DNA of 64,000 nt from Przewalskia tangutica (taxonomy: Eukaryota > Streptophyta > Magnoliopsida > Solanales > Solanaceae): assembly GCA_029844215.1 (NCBI GenBank), contig CM056732.1:19370001-19434000 (forward strand). Direction: 5' to 3'. Under the pieces are notes generated by a model. That model was given only the letters and a program-made list of their open reading frames with translations, had not been told where the DNA came from and did no database searches. The position numbers were made by a program, and so were the translations under genes. This document shows, piece after piece, positions 42,721-54,829 of this stretch (position 1 is the stretch's first letter; every line of letters starts with the position of its first letter).

Positions 42721-43915
42721 ATCCAGGTTCTACCTTGTCCTATATATCTCATCATATTGCTGGTAGAATAGGGATAGAGCCTGAGTCCATATAACCTTTT
42801 GAGGTGGCTACGCCCGTAGGTGATTCGGTAGTAGCTGAGCGGGTATATAAGGCTTGCCCGGGACTATATCTGATGTCGCACTCAGCCGACTTGATAGAGT
42901 TGGATATGACGGACTTTGATGTGATTATGGGTATGGATTGGCTAGCGTCCTGCTATGACAATGTGGATTGTAGAGAGATATTGGTACGGTTCCAGTTTCC
43001 TGGGGAGCCGGTTATCGAGTGGAAGGGGAATACTGCATCGCCGAGGGGTAGGTTTATTTCTTACCTCAAGGCTAGGAAGATGGTGCATAAGGGGTATATC
43101 TACCATATGGTTCGGGTATTCGATATTGAGGCCAGGATACCAGACCTTCAGTCAGTTCCGGTTGTCGGAGAGCTTCCAGACGTATTCCCAGACGATCTCC
43201 CGGGTATCCCTCCTAAGAGGGAAATTGAGTTTTGCATTGATATGTTGCCAGACACTCGGCCGATATCTATTCCACCATACAGGATGACACCTGCTGAGTT
43301 GAGGGAGTTGAAGGACCAGCTGAAATATTTGCTGGAAAAAGGCTTTATCAGACCTAGTGTTTCTCCCTGGGGAGCGCCGACCTTATTTGTAAAGAAGAAG
43401 GATGGGACGATGCGTATGTGTGTTGATTACAGGCAGCTGAATAAGGTAACTATCAAGAACAGATACCCCCTCCCCAGGATTGATGATTTGTTTGACCAGT
43501 TGCAGGGTGCGAGGTGTTTCTCCAAGATAGACCTGCGGCTGGTTATCATCAGGTGCGAGTTAGAGAGACAGATATCCCAAAGACTGCATTCAGGACCCGG
43601 TATGGGCACTATGAGTTCAGGGTGATGTCTTTCGAGTTGACCAACGCCCCAGCAATATTCATAGATTTGATGAACCGGGTGTTCAAGCCATTCTTGGATA
43701 TGTTCGTTATAGTATTCATTGATGATATCATGGTTTATTTGCGCACAGAGCAGGAGCATGCAGATCATTTGAGGACGGTACTGGGAGTCCTCCGGGACCG
43801 ACAATTGTATGCCAAGTTCTCGAAATGCGAGTTTTGGTTGGCTTCAGTGGCTTTCTTAGGGCATGTTATCGGAGCCGATGGTATTCAGGTTGATACAAAG
43901 AAAGATTGAAGCGCC
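42721..43915 (+). pseudogene. Gypsy-1 protease and reverse transcriptase
   Basis: Protease traces ALINPGSTLSYISHH (42705-42750) and DFDVIMGMDWLASCYDN are followed by RT: LRELKDQLKYLLEKGFIRPS, VDYRQLNKVTIKNRYPLPRI, FIDDIMVYLRT (active-site Asp-Asp). A frameshift at about 43535 replaces SGYHQVR, and the frame ends at 43909. It is closely related to Gypsy-2 RT but more decayed. Confidence 0.85.
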
Positions 43916-44480
43916 AAGACTTGGCCTAGACCCACTACACCGACGAGTGCGTAGCTTTGGGCCTCATGGGTTATTATCGGAGATTTGTGGAGAAGTTTGC
44001 TTCCATTTCAAAGACTTTTGACTAGGTGACCTGCAGCTATGTTCCGGTGGACGGATGCTTGTGAGGAGAGCTTTCTGTTACTAAAGGAAAAATTGACGAC
44101 CGCCCCAGTTCTTACTCTTCCAGAGGGTTTAGACGGATATGTGGTTTATTGTGATGCGTCGGGTGTAAGCTCAGTGCGTCGATGCAGCATGGTAAAGTTA
44201 TAGCTTACGCATCTCGACAGCTCAGGAAGCATGAGAAGAACTACCCCACACATGAATTAGAGTTAACAGCAGTGATTCATGCCTTGAAGATCTGGAGACA
44301 TTATTTATATGGAGTTCATGTGGATATTTACAGACCACAAGAGCCTCCAGTATATATTCAGCCAGAGGGAGCTGAACTTGCGGCAGAGACGGTGGTTAGA
44401 GCTACTTAAGGATTATGATGTCGATATCCTATACCACCCAGGGAAGGCCAATGTAGTTGCAGATGTCCTTAGTCGCAGAT
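43916..44480 (+). pseudogene. Gypsy-1 RNase H
   Basis: Broken frames read VVYCDASG near 44140, HGKVIAYASRQLRKHEKNYP, then ELELTAVIHALKIWRHYL and TDHKSLQYIFSQRELNLR with HPGKANVVADVLSRRS. Catalytic positions are present but no single frame joins them. Confidence 0.82.
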
Positions 44481-45563
44481 CGATTGGTAGTCTGTCAGAT
44501 GTGCAGCCAGAGAAAAGGGGCATGGTCCGCGAGTTACATCAGCTAGCGAGCCTTGAGGTTCGTTTGATTGGTTCTGATAGTAGTGGGGTCTCGGGTTCGA
44601 GAGGTTGTCGAGTCGTCCATCGTCGAGGAGGTGAAGAGGCGACAGTATGAGGATCCGATTGTGGTACGGTATCGAGATACGGCTCTTCGAGAGGAGGTGA
44701 GTCTATTTGAGGTAGCACCTGATGGGTTGCTAAGATTTGAGGGCAGTTTATGTGTTCCCGATGTAGCAGGACTTCGTCAGCAGATTTTGGGGGAGGCACA
44801 CAGTGCTCGTTACTCTATTCATCCGGGGTCGACTAAGATGTACCATGACCTCAGGTGTATATATTGGTGGGATAGCCTGAAGAGGGACGTTGCAGAGTTT
44901 GTTGCGCAGTGTCCAAATTGTCAGCAGGTCAAGGTGGAGCACCAGAAGCCTGATGGGTTGTTGCAGATGATATAGATTCTGACATGGAAGTGGGAGGTGA
45001 TCAATATGGACTTTATTACAGGGTTACCTCACACTCAGAGGAAGCATGATTCCATCTGGGTTATTGTCGACAGGCTGACGAAATCAGCCCACTTTCTTTC
45101 AGTCAGGACGACTTTTTCGGCCGAGGATTATGCTAGATTGTATATCAGAGAGATTGTGAGACTGCATGGAGTTCCTATATCGATCATTTCAGACAGAGGA
45201 GCCCAGTTCACGGCTAACTTCTGGAGGTCTTTCCAGAAGGGATTAGGGACACAGGTGAGTCTCGTGATGTGCGTTCATCCTCGGATCGACGGACAGCCGA
45301 GCGCATACTATCCGCATACACGAGGATATGTTGCGGGCCTGTGTTATTGATTTCAGGGGTGGCTGGGAGGATCATTTACCTCTTGTGGAGTTTGCATATA
45401 ACAAAAGCTACCATTCTAGTATCCAGATGGCGCCTTATGAGGCCTTATACGGGAGGAAGTGCGCAGTCACCAATAGCCGGTTTGATGTGGCGGTTCGATT
45501 AGTCGGGCGGACCGATTCACAGCGGTGGATAAGGCTTTATCCAGAGCGGTTGTTGTCACCGTA
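44481..45563 (+). pseudogene. Gypsy-1 integrase
   Basis: HPGSTKMYHDLRCIYWW and CPNCQQVKVEHQ (zinc site), then after a stop MDFITGLPHTQRKHDS, ISDRGAQFTANFW. The Gln-Ala-Glu-Arg segment holding the catalytic Glu is scrambled by indels near 45265-45330, and EFAYNKSYHSSIQMAPYEAL follows in another frame. Confidence 0.82.
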
Positions 45564-46132
45564 GTCGATGTGTCGACGCAGATCATCGGCGTCGACACTT
45601 GGAGTTTGAGATGGATGATTGAGTCTTCCTGAAGGTATCACCCATGAAGGGCGTGATGGGATTTGGGAAGAAGTGGAAACTTAGCCCAAGGTACATTGGG
45701 CCTTATCAGATTATCCGTAGGGTAGGCAAGGTTGCCTATGAGTTGGATCTGCCGTCCGATCTGGAGGCAGTACATCCAGTTTTTCATGTGTCTATGTTGC
45801 GAAAGTGTATTGGAGATCCATCTAGAGTGCACCCGATTTGTGATGTCCAGGTGACAGAGGGGTTATCATATGAGGAGAGTCCCATAGCGATACTCGATCG
45901 TCAGGTTAGGCGACTACGGACAAAGGATGTGGCTTCCGTCAATGTCTTATGGCGGAATGAGAACAGAGAGGAAATGACATGGGAAGCAGAAGAGGACATG
46001 ATGAAGAAGTATCCCCACTTGTTCCCTACACCTCCAGGTAACCCACTTTCCTGCTTGTTAGTTTTTAATTTGGCATATATGCTTAAGTATTGTTGTGGTC
46101 ATGTAGAGCGTCCTTATTTGCAAGGGGAATAG
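45564..46132 (+). pseudogene. Gypsy-1 integrase C-terminus with chromodomain-like end
   Basis: The open frame 45644-46132 reads FGKKWKLSPRYIGPYQI, HPVFHVSMLRKCIGDPSR, VNVLWRNENREEMTWEAEED and KYPHLFPTPPGNPLS. It extends 28 codons past the stop used by Gypsy-2 before ending. Confidence 0.85.
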
Positions 46133-46175
46133 TTAAGAGGGTCTATGTCGATATTGTGATTTGAGTAAGCATAGA

Positions 46176-46211
46176 AGGAACATTCGGGATGAATGTTTCT
46201 AAGGGGGGGGA
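46176..46211 (+). other. Hairpin plus polypurine tract (Gypsy-1)
   Basis: Stem AGGAACATTCG / TGAATGTTTCT with loop GGA. Two positions that differ from Gypsy-2 become G-T (G-U in RNA) pairs, so the stem is kept. It is followed by AAGGGGGGGGAGAA, and the LTR starts at 46215. Confidence 0.75.
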
Positions 46212-46214
46212 GAA

Positions 46215-48636
46215 TGTTACACCCCGTAATTCAGGTCATGCTTATGAGAACGTACGAAAGAAATTAAGATTTAACTTTTAGAAAGATAGGTTGTCAGAAT
46301 GTTCCGGATGAGTTTTAGTCAACTTTGAGGCGGTTTATGTCCAGTTACATTAGGAGTTTCTAGTTGTTTCAAAGGCCTAGTATGTAGTTCGTTGAGTCTA
46401 GTTCCCAACGCAAAAAATCGTGCGTCGATAGGACATCGGAGTAGAAAGTTATGGAAGTTACAAGTTCAGTGCGCAGTCGAGCAAAAAAGTATTTTCGGTC
46501 AGGTGCCACAGCGCCGCGGCGCCGAGGCGGGGTTTTGCGAAATCTGGGGGAAAATCAGAAGATATTTTTTAAAAAAAGGCCATGGGAGGGTGACAAGTGT
46601 CCCTCCCATCTGATTGTGTGGAAGGACTATTTATTGACCAAGTCTTGAAGACTTGGTCATTCTTCACAAAACCCCCTTCTCTCTAAAAAATTCCTCTTCC
46701 TTCTCTCTAAAAAGTTCCTCTCCCTTCTCTCTAAAAATTCAAGAAGAAACCAAGTGAGATTTGTTGGACTGATTTGGGTAAACTCTAAGGTAACAATCCA
46801 TTCTCCTTTTTAAGTAAATTGTGTTGCTTGTGAGGAAGAAATGACTTGCAGTTGTCAATATTGCTTTTAGGTATATTGCATGTAGGAATAACGATTTGGA
46901 TTTGAAAGGATTGGATAAGGATGATATGTGAACATGTTATAGCCAAGATACTACCTTAAACTTATTGGATTATTTAATTTGTATTTTGGGGCAGAATTTT
47001 ACACGTCCAAGTTAGGCGTGTAATCCCCTTGTATTGCTGAATTGTTGCGCCTTAAATGGGGCGTTTAGTAGTTGAATTCGAGCCTTGAAAAGGTGGAAAA
47101 GTATGTAGAAACAAAGGAAGTGATGTCCAATTTTCCGTAGCATAAGGAACTTTATACTTAGAATATTCGACGAAGAAGTCTAGACGTTAATAGACGTATG
47201 TGATTATTATAGGTTGATACTCTACGCGCGGTATATTCGACTTGGCAAGTGGATTTAGCCGAGGAGGTATGTGATTCTTCCTATCCTCTTGAGCATGATA
47301 TTTGTAAATATATAGTACGGTAGACGTACGTGTATTAACTGAATTTGGTTTCACTTTGATGTCTTTTGACTTGAGTTCTAAATGTTAAGAATCTTGAAAT
47401 ATTTCAAAAAGAGTTATGAATCATTATTCGGAAGGAAATTAATACTTGGTTTTAAAAGAATAAGTTCTTTTGGTTTTCCAAACAAATGTGAATGTTTGAT
47501 TTATTACAAAGTTTAAGTGTTATACTAACTTTATGGGAAGTTAGTTATAGTGACTCAAGGAAGATAAAAAGGAATGGTTTACTTACTTGTTTGTAGAAGC
47601 CTTGTAATGATTTCTGAATGTGTGGTAAGTTGGTTTGAAGAGTAAACATGTTATGTTACTATGGGTGTTAGTGCCTTGAGTTTTGTTGTGGTAAGGGGGT
47701 TCTCGCGTTGTGCTTATGTCGTTACGATGAGCCGGTTGTGCTTGTGTATATCACCTACCCCCCTGACTTGTTATGATGTCGCGGGTTAGCTACCCTCGAT
47801 GCGAGGAGTACCTCATGCGGGTCCACTTGACCTATGCGGACTACGAAAGTCCAGGAATCACTCCGGGTGTGTTACGCCGATGTGAGGAATACCTCATGCG
47901 GTCCTAGTGGCCATGCGGACTACGGTAGTCCAGGAAATGTCGCGGGTTATCTACCCCCGATGCGAGGAGTACCTCATGCGGGTCCACGGGACCTATGCGG
48001 AGTACGGAAGTCCATGATTAGGCTCGTATAATGATACTATGGGCGAGTGGCCCTGCTTCGATTATTAGCGGCCTAGAAAAGACCGGTTGCGTTACACCTG
48101 TTTACTCTTATTTATGTTGTGGCACTGTGTGCGGTTAATTGGTTTTTCATACATATCTGTGGATTTGGTTTGGAAATGTTATGATTTCATTCTGATTTTC
48201 GCCACATACTTGGTACTGTTATCGACTCTCCTTCGGGCCGCGTCATGCCGCAGTCGAGGTACATCGGTTGTTGATCCGCTCTTAGGATCACCGCTCGCTG
48301 GGAAGCCCCGTTTCTCCGGAGGCTTATCTTTTGGTATGATTCCCTGTCATTGTAGATTCATGTGCATTCAGGGGTATGACGGGGCCCTGTCCCGTCATAG
48401 TTGTTACAAACTCTTAGAGGTTTGTAGTCCTGTTGTAAATTGGGTTTTGTAAAGGATGTAACTGTTTAGTTTTGTTATGTATAGTTACCGAAAGGTAATC
48501 ATTTTGGGTTAGCCTGTTTCTTATTTTATATTGTTTCATGTTTATGAGTTTACTTCCGCTGGTTTTTCTCTGATGTTGTATCACTAGGGTGCCCGGGGTA
48601 AGGCACCAGTCACGGGCCCGAGGTCGGGTCGTGACA
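46215..48636 (+). repeat. Gypsy-1 3' LTR
   Basis: 2422 bp, TGTTACACCCCGTAATTC...GGGTCGTGACA, then AAGGT. Compared with 28312-30827 it lacks about 80 bp near 46750 and shows short indels in GC-rich stretches near 48200-48300. Confidence 0.92.
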
Positions 48637-48641
48637 AAGGT

Positions 48642-48935
48642 ATCCTGCAATACCCATCTATACAAGCGTTAGGAACCATTAAAAATTTCTCAACCTAACC
48701 TCAAGTATTAAGGATCATTAAAGGTTTGGAAACTTATCTTTTACCCCTCTTACAGGTAGCACTTTATGTCTATTACGGAAATGACCTTGGATTATGTTTC
48801 TTAAGAAGAAGACATTATTCGAAGTGCTCTTTCTTCCACCGAAGCGCTCACGAAACATTTACAATTTAATTTTCTCATTGAACCTTATTCCTGGGATCTC
48901 CAGTCTGTAAGGTTGGGTATCCACTGTATCGGTTC
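48642..48935 (-). other. Copia-2 3' noncoding region
   Basis: Noncoding continuation of copia-2 downstream of RNase H, between the Gypsy-1 duplication and the end of the coding remnant. No gene is seen. Confidence 0.5.
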
Positions 48936-49480
48936 TTATTGTTTGGGTTTTAAGCCCATTCCCCTAGACAGGCAGAACATATGATCTCTAATCATTCCTT
49001 TCGTCAAGGGATCGATAATATTTTTCTTTGATTTTATGTAATCAATGGAAATAACACCCGAGGTGATCAGCTGCCTAACGAACTCATGTTTCCGTCGAAT
49101 ATGATAAGATTTTCCATTGTACATAGAACTTCGTGCCCTTCTTAGAGCCGACTGACTATCGCGGTGGATCATTATAGAAGTCATGAGTTTATCCCAACAT
49201 GAGACATCCTCTAGAAAACTATGAAGCCACTCAGCTTTTTCTCTTGCTTTGTCTAAAGCGATGAATTCTGACTCCATCGTGGATCGGGCAATAAGTATTT
49301 GTCGATAGGATTTCCAAGACAGCTCCACCACCGATTGTAAAAATATATCCGCTGGTGGACTTAATGTCGTCGCTATCAGATATCCAGTTAGCATCACTGT
49401 ACCCCTCTAGTACAGCTGGATATCTCGAGTAGTGTAATCCAAAGTTTAGCGTGAACTTCAGGAACCGTAGTACCCTATAC
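48936..49480 (-). pseudogene. Copia-2 RNase H
   Basis: Two overlapping frames: GLHYSRYPAVLEGYSDANWI, then TSGYIFTIGGGAV, STMESEFIALDKAREKAEWL, and SKKNIIDPLTKGM near the end. One frameshift near 49300. These are standard copia RNase H motifs. Confidence 0.85.
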
Positions 49481-50369
49481 AATTATTTCCAATGATCTTT
49501 ACTTGGATTTCGGTAAACCTAGCCAATTTATTGATTGCATATGTGATATCTGGTCGAGTCCAGTTTGTGAGATACATCAAACTCCCAATCACCTTTGCGT
49601 ATCGCTCCTGGCATATAGGTACACCAAAATGCTTGTCAATCTTTTGACTTCTATCCAATGGTGTCCTTACTGGTGAACTGTCAAACATCTCAAATTTCTT
49701 TAAAACATCTTCGATGTAATGAGCTTGAGACAAGACCAGTCCATTAGATGTCTTAGAGATCTTGATCCCTAAGATGACATCTGCGACCCCATATCTTTCA
49801 TGTCGAAACATTGTTTTAACATGCTCTTAATCTCTAGAATTATACTAGGACTGCTAGAAGTGATCAACAAATAATCTACATAAAGGCATATCATAACGAA
49901 CGAATCGGCATATCCTTTCATGTAAACACATTTGTCACATTTATTAATGGTGAACCCTTTGATAGTAGATTATTATCAAATTTCTCATGCCATTGTTTAG
50001 GGGCTTGTTTCAGCCCGTACAACGATTTAACAAGCCGACACACTTTTATCTCTTGTCCTGGAACCACATACCCCTCGGTTGGTCCATATATATTTCTTCT
50101 TCCAAATCACCATTTAGGAAGGTTGTCTTAACATCTATTTGATGTATTTCAATATCCTGCAAAGTGGTGATGGCTATGAAAATACGTATGGATGTCATTC
50201 TAGATACCAGTGAGTAGGTGTCAACGTAATCAAGGCCCTATTTTTGACAATAGCTCTTGACTACCAACATAGCCTTGTATTTGTCGATAGAACCATCTGC
50301 CTTTAACTTCCGTTTGAGGAACCACTTACAACCCAAAAGTTTGTGTCCTGGAGGAAGATCAGTCAACTC
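49458..50369 (-). pseudogene. Copia-2 reverse transcriptase, active site altered
   Basis: The C-terminal part is open (ADVILGIKISKTSNGLVLSQ, GSLMYLTNWTRPDITYAINK). Upstream the codons at 49871-49882 read Tyr-Val-Asp-Tyr in LYVDYLLITSSS, where copia RTs have YVDD. Losing the second Asp would abolish catalysis. The N-terminal part (49900-50369) is in several frames with stops. Confidence 0.85.
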
Positions 50370-50759
50370 TCAGGTGTGGTTATGCAGGATGGATTCTATC
50401 TTGCTTTCTAAGACTTCTTTCCAAAGAGGTGCATCTGGAGTTGACAATGCCTCGGCGATTATCTGTGGTTCGTCTTGAACTAGATAAGCTTCAAAGTCTG
50501 GACCGAAGGACTTATCCTTCTGAATCCTTTTGCTTTGCCTTGGTTCCATCTCTGAATTTTCCAAGTTTTGAGAATCTGGAATATTGAATTCTGAATCAAC
50601 AGCCACTTCAGAATTCACTAGATCTGAACCGTTTGGATCTGGGTAGTCATTAACCCCTTGATCCTCAGAGATTTGATCATAACTTCGTTTGAGAGAGGTT
50701 ATGTTATTTTCCTTGTATGAAAATATATCTTCAAAGAAACTTGCGTTCCTTGATTTCAT
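50370..50759 (-). pseudogene. Copia-2 integrase-RT linker
   Basis: Open 129-codon frame with acidic linker, then MEPRQSKRIQKDKSFGPDFE and APLWKEVLESKIESILHN, the usual region just before copia RT. Confidence 0.75.
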
Positions 50760-51545
50760 GATCGTACCTTCATGAATATCTGGTCATCCGACTTATGCAC
50801 TATGAAACGATAAGCACTACTGTTATTGGCATATCCGATGAATATGCAATCCACGTCCAATCTTGACCTGCTTTGTCATAGGTACTTTTACCTTGGCCAG
50901 ACAACCCCATACCTTCAAATACTGATAGATAGGTTTCTTTCCTTTTCATAGTTCATATGGAGTCTTGTCTTTACCCTTGTGTGAAACTCTCTTAAGTATC
51001 TTATTTGCGGTAAGGACAGTTTCTCCCCACAAGGTTTGAGGGAGGCCCGAATTGATGAGTAGAGCATTCATCATTTCCTTTAGTGTTCGATTCTTGCGTT
51101 CAGTAACACCGTTTTATTGAGGTGAGTAAGGAGCTGTTGTTTGATGAACTATACCCGATTGGGTACAAAGTTCTTTAAAAGGTGCTACATATTCTCCCCC
51201 TCTATCGCTACATATAGTTTTAATCCGTCCACTAAGTTGGTTTTCAACTTCTATTTTGTAGCGTTTGAATGTTTCAAAGGCTTCATCTTTACTTTTTAGT
51301 AAGTAAAGGTAACAAAACCTTGTGTTATCATATATGAAAGTCACAAAGTACTTGTTCCCCCCTCTAGTTTGAGAGAACTTCAAATCACATATATCAGTAT
51401 GTATAAGTTCTAGATGAGCGGTTTTCCTTTCGATTGATTTAAAGGGACTTTTGGAAAGCTTCGCCTCTATGCAACCTCACACTTATGTTGAGGGTTTATG
51501 TCAATAGACGTCAATAATTTCAACTTTGTCAATCTTTGGATAGAT
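50760..51545 (-). pseudogene. Copia-2 integrase
   Basis: Frame 51383-51114 gives GNKYFVTFIYDNTRFCYLYL, then SDRGGEYVAPFKELCTQSGI and HQTTAPYSPQ. In the first motif Asp-Asp is reduced to Tyr-Asp. The Glu-containing segment (ERKNRTLKEMMNALL) follows across a stop down to about 51050. Confidence 0.82.
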
Positions 51546-52279
51546 TTATAGTTAACATGTCATAATCTATGATGCCATAAATTAGATGACTCAATCAAGT
51601 AAGTAGAAGACTCAATTTTATTGATAATTGAAATAGAAGGCATTACAAGTGCAACATTAAACTTAAAGAGGTCTTCACAGACGAAGCATCTTCCTACAAA
51701 AGTTCCATTTTTAGTGATTACAAATTTGTTAGCTTCTAACACTAGCCCAAAACCATCATTAACCAACAAAGGTCCAGAAATCAGATTTTTACGAATTTCT
51801 GGGACGTGCATCACTTCCTTTAGAGTCAGCTCCTTTTCGGAAGTCATCTTTAGGATCACCTTTTCTACCCCCAGTACCTTTGAAGAAGAATTATTTCTCA
51901 TGAACAACTTCTTGTATGTGACTGGTGTATAAGTGGAGAAGATATTTTTATTGAAACAGATGTGACGGGTAGCACCCGTATCCAACCACCATTGCACCGG
52001 ATTCTCAACGAGGTTAGCTTCTAGTACCACCGCTGAGAATTCTTCAATCATATCGTCTAGAAGCGTGTCTTCGACGATGTTAGCCTTTGCCTTGCCTTTG
52101 ACATTCTCTTTGTTCTCATATTTGAGCTTGCGGGAGTCTTTGACCATGTGACCATCTTTACCACAGTGATGACAAGTACCCTTAAACTTTTTAGTTGTTT
52201 GGGACTTACCATCCTTTTTGGAACTTTCGCTTCTTGCTCGGGTTCCCTTTGACTTCCGCCAGGTTCGCCTTAGTCTCAA
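51546..52279 (-). pseudogene. Copia-2 zinc knuckle, protease and pre-integrase
   Basis: Open 239-codon frame. The knuckle CHHCGKDGHMVKDS has its last Cys replaced by Ser. The protease active site WWLDTGATRHIC is intact. The frame ends in SSNLWHHRL of the pre-integrase domain. Confidence 0.85.
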
Positions 52280-53070
52280 CGGGTTGTTTCCCCTTTAACA
52301 TGACCTTCTTATTATCCTCCTGAATTTGGAGTTTGATAATAAACTCATCTAATGTCATCTCCTTCGTCTTGAGTTTCAAGTAATTAATAAACTCAGTCCA
52401 CGAGGGAGGCAACTTCTCGATCAATGCCCCAACTAAGAATTGTTCATTGAGTTTCAATCCTTCCAAGTCTAGGTGATGTATAATCATTTGAAATTCTTGG
52501 ACTTGGGATGACACACTTTTATTGTCCACCATTTGAAATTTCAGAAATTTCTCAATGACGAATTTTTTTGCACCCGCATCTTGGGTGTTGTATTTGTTTT
52601 GCAATTTGTTCCACAATTCCTTGGCTGTCCCAACAGTGCAATATACCGTATACAAAGGATCAGACAAACTATTCATAATATAGTTCCTGCACATGAAATC
52701 ACTATGATTCCATGCATCTCGAACCATCTTTATGTCGTTAACGACATGGATACCTTGGCCCCCTCCCGCCATTTCATTTGGCTGAGGGTCCATGTCTTCC
52801 CCAACTTGTGGAGGATCTTCGGTTAGGAAACATGACATTCCCATAACCGTCAAGAAGAACAACATCTTTTGCTGCCATCTTTTAAAATGCACACCCATGA
52901 ACTTTTCAGGACGTTCATGGTGGAATCCGGTGGGTGTTGAAGCAGTGGCACTTCATTGATCAACAGTGGGGTTGACACTAGTTGTGCCAAAAGAAGTGGA
53001 GTTGAAGGCAGTAGGATTGCCTTGAGCATTGGTTGAATTTTCAGCGTTAAATTGATCTTGTCCAGTCATG
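52206..53070 (-). pseudogene. Copia-2 gag
   Basis: The gag start is probably the ATG at 53070 (MTGQDQFNAENSTNAQG), with a stop near 52955. The frame 52898-52206 carries FKRWQQKMLFFLTVMGMS, CRNYIMNSLSDPLYTVY, KELWNKLQNKYNTQDAGAKK and PPSWTEFINYLKLKTKEMTL of copia gag (UBN2/DUF4219 type). It overlaps the next frame by a frameshift. Confidence 0.85.
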
Positions 53071-53104
53071 TTGTTGTTGAAAGCAACGAATATTATCTTA
53101 AGTT

Positions 53105-54026
53105 TGTTGGATCAAGTGTATAAAATTACAAGGAAATGAGAATTGTAACAACAACAAGTAACAAGAAATATGAAAACTAAACAAAGAAAAAAGGTCTTGC
53201 TGAGTTGATTGGATGTACAATCTATCTTTAAGATAATATTGCCCCTTATATCCTTTCAACGGTTGTAATGACAACTTATCTCCCAAGATAAAACAACAAT
53301 CAAACAAATGAGCAAATGAAACTCAAGTGTTTGCTTTGGAAGAAAGATCTTTGAGTGTTTGTGATTGCTAAAGAGGAAGACAATTTCAGAGAATTGTTTT
53401 GTGAATGTGTATATTGTAAATGTGCCCAAGGCCTCATTTTATCGTATGAAGAAGATGGTCTTCCACCTAGCCAAGTAATGGCCAATAAAGGTCATATAAT
53501 GCCTTGAATATGGAGTAATAATTCAGCCAAATAATGGCTGAATTCACGAGCCCTATAATGGAGAATTAATGCTCCAAGGTCAGCCCAAAAACTGTTTTCG
53601 TCCATCTTCCAACGGTCTAAAACGCCTGCAGTGCCGTGGCACTGCAGGCCGGCGTCACGGCGCCGAAACTCCTGCGAGTTGGCGTCGTGGGGTCGAAACT
53701 TCAGAGAGTTTCAGGCGTCGCCGGTGCCATGGCCCTGCAGTCAGGCGCCGCGACATTTACAGACTCGTTTCGTCTTTCATACATTGTACACGTCTTTCTT
53801 TTATTTACCAACGTGAAATCATTGTTATTTGGCTAATAACCATATATTATTTTACGTCTCAAATAATTCGTATAAGTACCAATATCTCTTCCACTTAAGG
53901 AAATTACGATCATTGACACTTTATCTTCACGTGTGTGGAAACCATGTTTCCGACGTACGGGACCCCTAATTGTTCGATTCATAATTAATAGGATTTACTT
54001 TATTTCACGTTTAATAAATATTTTCA

Positions 54027-54029
<3 letters not shown>
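53105..54029 (-). repeat. Copia-2 5' LTR
   Basis: On the minus strand TGTTGAAAATATTTATT...CTTGATCCAACA, 925 bp. A GC-rich patch (plus strand 53625-53760) holds CAGTGCC / GGCACTG and related inverted repeats. The internal sequence beyond starts AACTTAAGATAATATT. Confidence 0.9.
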
Positions 54030-54061
<32 letters not shown>

Positions 54062-54063
54062 AT

Positions 54064-54099
<36 letters not shown>

Positions 54100-54109
54100 C
54101 AAATAGACA
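54030..54109. repeat. Compound (CA)n(TA)n microsatellite
   Basis: A CA run is followed by two tracts of TA, each ending AATACAAAT. It touches the 5' LTR of copia-2; the other side of copia-2 is also a TA run. Confidence 0.9.
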
Positions 54110-54829
54110 AATTTATTTCTTTACAGATTTACAAAATAAACGGAAAGGAATTAAAAATGAGACTATCTATATTATTTTTTACTCTATCACACTAATCTCT
54201 CTCATATTTATTGAGTTAAGGGTGAAAATGAGACTATCTATATTATTTTAAAAATATAAATATAAATTAATCAAAATATCATTTAAATATTTTTAATTAT
54301 TTTATTAATTTGGACAAAAACATAGGACACAGCTGGAATAACATACCGTACGTAGGATTTAAAAACTGTAATACACTAGAAAGCGATAATAATTGCTCTA
54401 ATCATATCAGGAACCTAACTCACGTTCCTAATATGCGCACCATTCCTGGTGTTATAAGAAGTCCAAATTTAGGATAAGAGACAATAATCATTCCTTATAA
54501 AAGCTCAATCAGATCACGTTCCTAATTCTACATTCTTTTGGCTTTTGCTAATATTATTACAGATATTTCAACTTGAATTTTAGTGATTAGGCTTACATAA
54601 TTTTAGGATGAAGCTGCTAGATGCACATTGTCAGGAAATCGCATACAAAATTGAGGGGAGGGGAAGATCGACTTCAAAAAGCATGTAAAAATTATTCAGC
54701 AATATTTGCAAAGAGTGAGATAAAATTATGAACTGGAATTGAAAGATGATCAAATTTGCATTAATCTTGTAAATCCAGATTAAAAGATTCATCTAATGCC
54801 TTTGGGATAAAATATATAACTTCACATGT
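54110..54829. other. AT-rich spacer between copia-2 and copia-3
   Basis: No coding frame or repeat partner was seen. A partial duplication of GAGACTATCTATATTATTTT occurs at about 54151-54170 and 54231-54250. Confidence 0.5.

Larger units (their letters stand above)
28312..48636 (+). mobile_element. Gypsy-1: Tekay/Del-type chromovirus, split by Gypsy-2
   Basis: TGTTACACCCCGTA...TCGTGACA with paired LTRs of about 2.5 kb and an exact AAGGT duplication (28307-28311 and 48637-48641). Gag, protease, RT, RNase H, integrase and a chromodomain-like end occur in Ty3 order. The ending LRTKDVASVNVLWRN and EEMTWEAEEDM is that of Tekay chromoviruses. Gypsy-2 (32020-42322) interrupts gag before the zinc knuckle. 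Many frames are broken. Confidence 0.92.
27212..54029 (-). mobile_element. Copia-2: Ty1/copia retrotransposon, outer shell of the second stack
   Basis: Minus-strand element with 5' LTR at 53105-54029, gag, protease, integrase, RT and RNase H running down to about 48936, and 3' LTR at 27212-27984. Gypsy-1 (28312-48636) interrupts it just inside the 3' LTR, with duplication AAGGT. Both outer flanks are dinucleotide repeats, so a target duplication cannot be recognised. Stops, frameshifts and a changed RT active site show it is dead. Confidence 0.9.
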
